Shown piece after piece: positions 45,415 through 48,097 of a DNA stretch of 48,097 nucleotides. The notes under the pieces are model-generated. The model made no database searches. It was not told where the DNA came from and saw only the letters and a list, made by a program, of their open reading frames with translations. The DNA is from Deltaproteobacteria bacterium (lineage in GTDB: Bacteria; Bacillota; Desulfotomaculia; Desulfotomaculales; JAGUVT01): contig JAGUVT010000076.1 of the NCBI GenBank assembly GCA_020062745.1, forward strand, positions 1 to 48,097. Direction: 5' to 3'. Numbering within the stretch: position 1 is the stretch's first letter; each line of letters opens with the position of its first letter. The translations under genes were made by a program, and so were the position numbers.

Positions 45415-47655
45415 TCAGTGAGTTTTGGTGAACTGCCATTGCGAGGACAGTGTCAGGTAGCGGCTGATGATCACGGCCATTTCCGCCCTGGTCACACTTG
45501 TCCCCGGTCGCAGGCTGCCGTCCTCGTAGCCTCTGATAAGCCCGCTGGAAACCACCCGGCCCATAGCATCTTCGGCCCAGGAAGGAACCGCATCCATATC
45601 CGTAAAGGCCATTTCCTCCCTACCGGAAGAAACTTTTACCGCCCGGTCCAAAATGGCACACAGTTCCGCCCTGGTAATATAACGGCCCGGTAAAAACCGG
45701 CCGTCAGGGTAACCCCTTACCACACCCCGCGCTACCGCAGCAGCCACGGCATTCCCCGCCCAATCCGGCACCATATCTTTAAAGGAAAGCGATTCTTGTA
45801 CCGGCGGCCAATCTAAAAGACGGGAGAGAATAGTTACCACCTGGGCCCGGGTAACCGGTTCCGCCGGCCGGAAAGTGTCATCCTCAAAACCTTTTAAAAT
45901 ACCCGCCGCAGCTACTTCCTCAATCTGTTTAAAGGCCCAGTTCTGCCCGGTATCCCGGAAAAGGCTGCCGACCTGCACCGGTATCTCCGCCGCCAGGTTT
46001 AAAAAGCTGACTTCTAATTTGCCGCCGCCTCTCACCGTTCCGGTATAAAACTGTCCGCCGCGAAACTCTCCTAAAGTAGAACGGCCCTCAACGTACTTCG
46101 GCTCCAGCGGCAACAACTGCCCGTCATTGGTTTCCACCTTAAAGGACATCGGCACCGACTGCGCCAGGTCAGCTCTTATAACTGCCGGTTCGACACGCAA
46201 AGATCTCAGTTCGCCGGCACCCAGCACCCGCACCTTTTTTTCGCCCCGCGCCGTCCCGGCGACAGCCGCCAGCTTGAACTCCCCGCTTTGGAGAGGATAA
46301 AAGGTGTTGCCGACAAAGTCTCCGGCTCCCGCCGGCGGGTTCCACTCAACACCTTCCGGCCGCCAGGGATGGTAGTGGGAATCATAACCCTTAACTGTAT
46401 ATTCGGCATAGGTGCCGGCCAGAACGGTGCGCGGCCCGGAGATAATCAACCCGGCCGGCTGCCCGGCCGGCGCCGTATTAAAGATGCCAATCCCATCCGT
46501 AACCAGGCGCTCCCGTCCTTGTTTGGGCCGGTTGATCAGCGACAGGTCAAAATCACCCGGGCGCCTGGCAACCAGGGTGGTAGAACCGCCGCCATCCAGG
46601 TTCAGGGCCTCTTCGGCGCCCAGATCTACCAGCAATTTCGCCAGTTCGGACTGCTCCATGCCGGTACTGGCATCACTCTTCTCCACCGCCACCAGGTAGA
46701 GCCACCGGCCGTTTCCAGCCGAGGCTGCGGCGGTGCGGGCGGTTTTCCCCTTCACCTCTCCCTGAAAAGCAGTTACTTTCCCTTCTCTGACCAGAAAGCT
46801 GTTACTTCCAGCAGCCAGCTTTATTTTTTTAAAGTCCGGTTCGGTACGGTAATTTACATATACTGAAGCGCCAACCGGCAGGTTCTGGCGGATAAAATCT
46901 GCAGCCGCGCCATGGCCCCAAAGCACATAGCCGTCCGGCGGCATGACAAACTGCACTTCTCCGGCATAAACCACCTGTTTAACCGTGCCCTCCGCCACTT
47001 CGGCTGCTAACGCACCGGGATGGTTCGGGTCGGCGCCCCTGGGTTGAGGTCCCCAGTACCGGTCGTACAGGGTAAGATGATCGGTATCGGAAAGGCTGCC
47101 GTCTTCTAAGTCATAAGCCGGCTTATTTATACCGTAAAGGGGGAAAGTTTTTCCATTGGCAGCCCGCACCTCACCGCTGAAGGCAAAGAAATCAAACAAG
47201 GGCCGCCTGTCCTTCGACAGGGCAAAAACCGGCATGTCACTACGTTTAATCGGGCTGGCCACCAACTCTCCGTCCTTGATCAATGTTCCCAACGGCTTGT
47301 CCTTGCTCATGATAAAAAACCCGCCGTTTACCGCCGCCACGGCTCCGCTGCGTCCGGCAATCATCCGGCTGACGGTTTCCGTTTCGGCCAGAGTGCCGTC
47401 GGTCCCGATCAAACCATCCAGCATAACGTACGGGTTGTCTAAATCAATCTGTAAAATATATACTTTCACCGGCCGGTCACCGGCTGTCAGAGTATAAGAA
47501 AGAAGGGTGACTCCCTCTCCAATGACTTCCGCCTCCTGGTTTTGGATAGTGTAAAACGACCCTTGCTGCGGCAGGCCGGCCGCAGCCGCAGCCGGCATAA
47601 TAAACGAAAACAAAAACAGCAGAGCAAGCAATAGCGCAAAACGCTTATCAGGCAC
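45415..47655 (-). CDS. SLH-anchored phosphodiester glycosidase (NAGPA-like)
   Basis: The 746-residue secreted protein starts with a signal peptide (about 1-26, FALLLALLFLFSFIMPAAAA). It has a phosphodiester glycosidase / NAGPA-like domain (about 60-365, AVAAVNGGFFIM and ALNLDGGGSTTLV), Ig-like regions (about 375-550) and three SLH repeats (about 560-746: GFEDDTFRPAEPVTRAQ, GYPDGRFLPGRYITRAE and GYEDGSLRPGTSVTRAE). Such enzymes cleave sugar-phosphate diester bonds, for instance in wall glycopolymers or glycolipids. GGAGGAAG precedes a GTG at 47653-47655. A longer reading to 47820 runs through interspersed repeats and is unlikely. The neighbouring glycosyltransferases suggest the substrate is the surface glycan. 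Confidence 0.9.
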   Translation of the reverse strand: MPDKRFALLLALLFLFSFIMPAAAAAGLPQQGSFYTIQNQEAEVIGEGVTLLSYTLTAGDRPVKVYILQIDLDNPYVMLDGLIGTDGTLAETETVSRMIAGRSGAVAAVNGGFFIMSKDKPLGTLIKDGELVASPIKRSDMPVFALSKDRRPLFDFFAFSGEVRAANGKTFPLYGINKPAYDLEDGSLSDTDHLTLYDRYWGPQPRGADPNHPGALAAEVAEGTVKQVVYAGEVQFVMPPDGYVLWGHGAAADFIRQNLPVGASVYVNYRTEPDFKKIKLAAGSNSFLVREGKVTAFQGEVKGKTARTAAASAGNGRWLYLVAVEKSDASTGMEQSELAKLLVDLGAEEALNLDGGGSTTLVARRPGDFDLSLINRPKQGRERLVTDGIGIFNTAPAGQPAGLIISGPRTVLAGTYAEYTVKGYDSHYHPWRPEGVEWNPPAGAGDFVGNTFYPLQSGEFKLAAVAGTARGEKKVRVLGAGELRSLRVEPAVIRADLAQSVPMSFKVETNDGQLLPLEPKYVEGRSTLGEFRGGQFYTGTVRGGGKLEVSFLNLAAEIPVQVGSLFRDTGQNWAFKQIEEVAAAGILKGFEDDTFRPAEPVTRAQVVTILSRLLDWPPVQESLSFKDMVPDWAGNAVAAAVARGVVRGYPDGRFLPGRYITRAELCAILDRAVKVSSGREEMAFTDMDAVPSWAEDAMGRVVSSGLIRGYEDGSLRPGTSVTRAEMAVIISRYLTLSSQWQFTKTH

Positions 47656-47827
47656 AGGTACTTCCTCCTCCTTCAGAAAACCAGCTACAGCAAAACACCA
47701 GAAGAAATTTAGCCACCGAGGACACAGAGAACACCGATGTATTTCCTGCATGAGAGATTGCGGAGCCCGTTCCGAGCAAAGCGAGTAATCTCTGGCCTCC
47801 TCGCAACGATACTTCGGCAAAGTCCTC
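47656..47827. repeat. Intergenic region with two kinds of interspersed repeat
   Basis: A piece AGCCACCGAGGACACAGAGA (47711-47730) matches a common dispersed GACACAGAG-type repeat, and 47754-47810 is another GAGATTGC...CGCAACGAT copy. It contains an inner GAGATT / AATCTC inverted pair. The promoter for the phosphodiester glycosidase gene must lie in or near it. Confidence 0.55.
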
Positions 47828-48097
47828 CTAGCTTAAGTTCAGGTAAACGACTCCATCAACCGTGGTACCGCCGCTATCAGCGTTATCACCGGGGGTAACA
47901 GCTCCACCAGCAGGAGAAGTTCCTGTCCGGCCATCCGAACCGGCACTGCTGTCAGTGGCATTGTCCTTTCCGGATTTTGTCTGATCCGGAGGCTCGTCAC
48001 CGGTACCCGGCTCCGGTGTGCCGGGTGTAATTTTCACACTGCCGGGCGGTACAGTACTCTTATTACCGCCGGTTTTAGTTTCCTGGTCCGGCTTAAC
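47828..48097 (-). CDS. C-terminal part of a low-complexity, probably exported protein (partial)
   Basis: The frame is open from the window edge to a stop at 47828-47830. The visible 89 residues are rich in Gly, Pro, Thr, Asp and Ser (for example PGTPEPGTGDEPPDQTKSG) and end GGTTVDGVVYLNLS. Such a tail is typical of the linker end of a secreted or wall protein, but there is no LPxTG sorting motif or SLH repeat in view. The domain that defines its function lies outside the window. An internal GTG at 48035-48037 has no good ribosome binding site and is probably not a start. Confidence 0.6.
   Translation of the reverse strand, partial: VKPDQETKTGGNKSTVPPGSVKITPGTPEPGTGDEPPDQTKSGKDNATDSSAGSDGRTGTSPAGGAVTPGDNADSGGTTVDGVVYLNLS

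Noticed and set aside
47656-47820. An N-terminal extension of the phosphodiester glycosidase
   Set aside because: The extra in-frame codons run through two interspersed repeats, are rich in Cys and Arg, and precede a clear GTG start with a ribosome binding site and signal peptide.

Overview
The window is a chromosomal segment of a GC-rich, probably Gram-positive, spore-forming Clostridia-type bacterium. The gene content suggests the Peptococcaceae / Desulfotomaculum-Pelotomaculum group. Supporting features are a YlmC-type PRC-barrel gene, a DUF3231 (spore-coat-like) gene, YitT, split transketolase, FtsEX with an M23 hydrolase and CtpA, CooT, S-layer (SLH) proteins and strong AGGAGG-type ribosome binding sites. 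The placement is inference from gene content; no database was searched. Nearly all genes lie on the minus strand. No complete transposase, prophage or CRISPR array was found.

Region 1 (1-5.6 kb) holds a YbaK-type deacylase, a graveyard of gene fragments (about 540-1480: an unknown C-terminal piece, an RHS/YD-repeat relic, an unidentified piece and a truncated PadR regulator), a TauE/SafE exporter and uvrA. Region 2 (5.6-12.5 kb) is accessory. A very large STAND/MalT-like regulator with an AraC-type DNA-binding end faces a secreted SLH protein across a 390-bp gap that contains a tandem 13-mer and an 11-codon mini-ORF. After the SLH gene come a roughly 140-bp frameshifted relic of uvrA, then an AT-richer island with a tRNA-Thr(CGT) and a DUF3231 gene. 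The island is bounded by two identical 27-bp palindromic elements. Region 3 (12.5-18.4 kb) has a PflX-like radical SAM gene and uvrB, a divergent FetAB-type exporter and an orphan sugar-binding-like lipoprotein.

Region 4 (18.6-31.3 kb) is core. It contains CooT plus family 4 uracil-DNA glycosylase; an ftsE-ftsX-M23-ctpA cell wall cluster; split transketolase; YitT; prfB with a clear programmed +1 frameshift; secA; hpf; and a cold shock gene. Upstream of the cold shock gene lie tandem perfect DnaA boxes. Region 5 (31.5-37.4 kb) has comF, a membrane GAF-GGDEF diguanylate cyclase, a small GT2-like protein, metK, ylmC, a DUF421 protein and a 50-codon unknown gene.

Region 6 (37.5-48.1 kb) is an envelope polysaccharide cluster. 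It encodes a GalE-like epimerase, GalU, a TagO/WecA-type initiating transferase, FabZ, two GT4 glycosyltransferases, an O-antigen ligase/polymerase-like protein, a DUF4330 protein, an SLH-anchored phosphodiester glycosidase and the end of a low-complexity protein that runs off the window. Together these could make and assemble a surface glycan, while the two SLH proteins attach to the wall. Short interspersed repeats with GAGATTGC / GCAATGAC ends occur in several intergenic regions. The most unusual parts are the regulator/SLH pair, the uvrA relic plus palindrome-bounded island, and the fragment graveyard.
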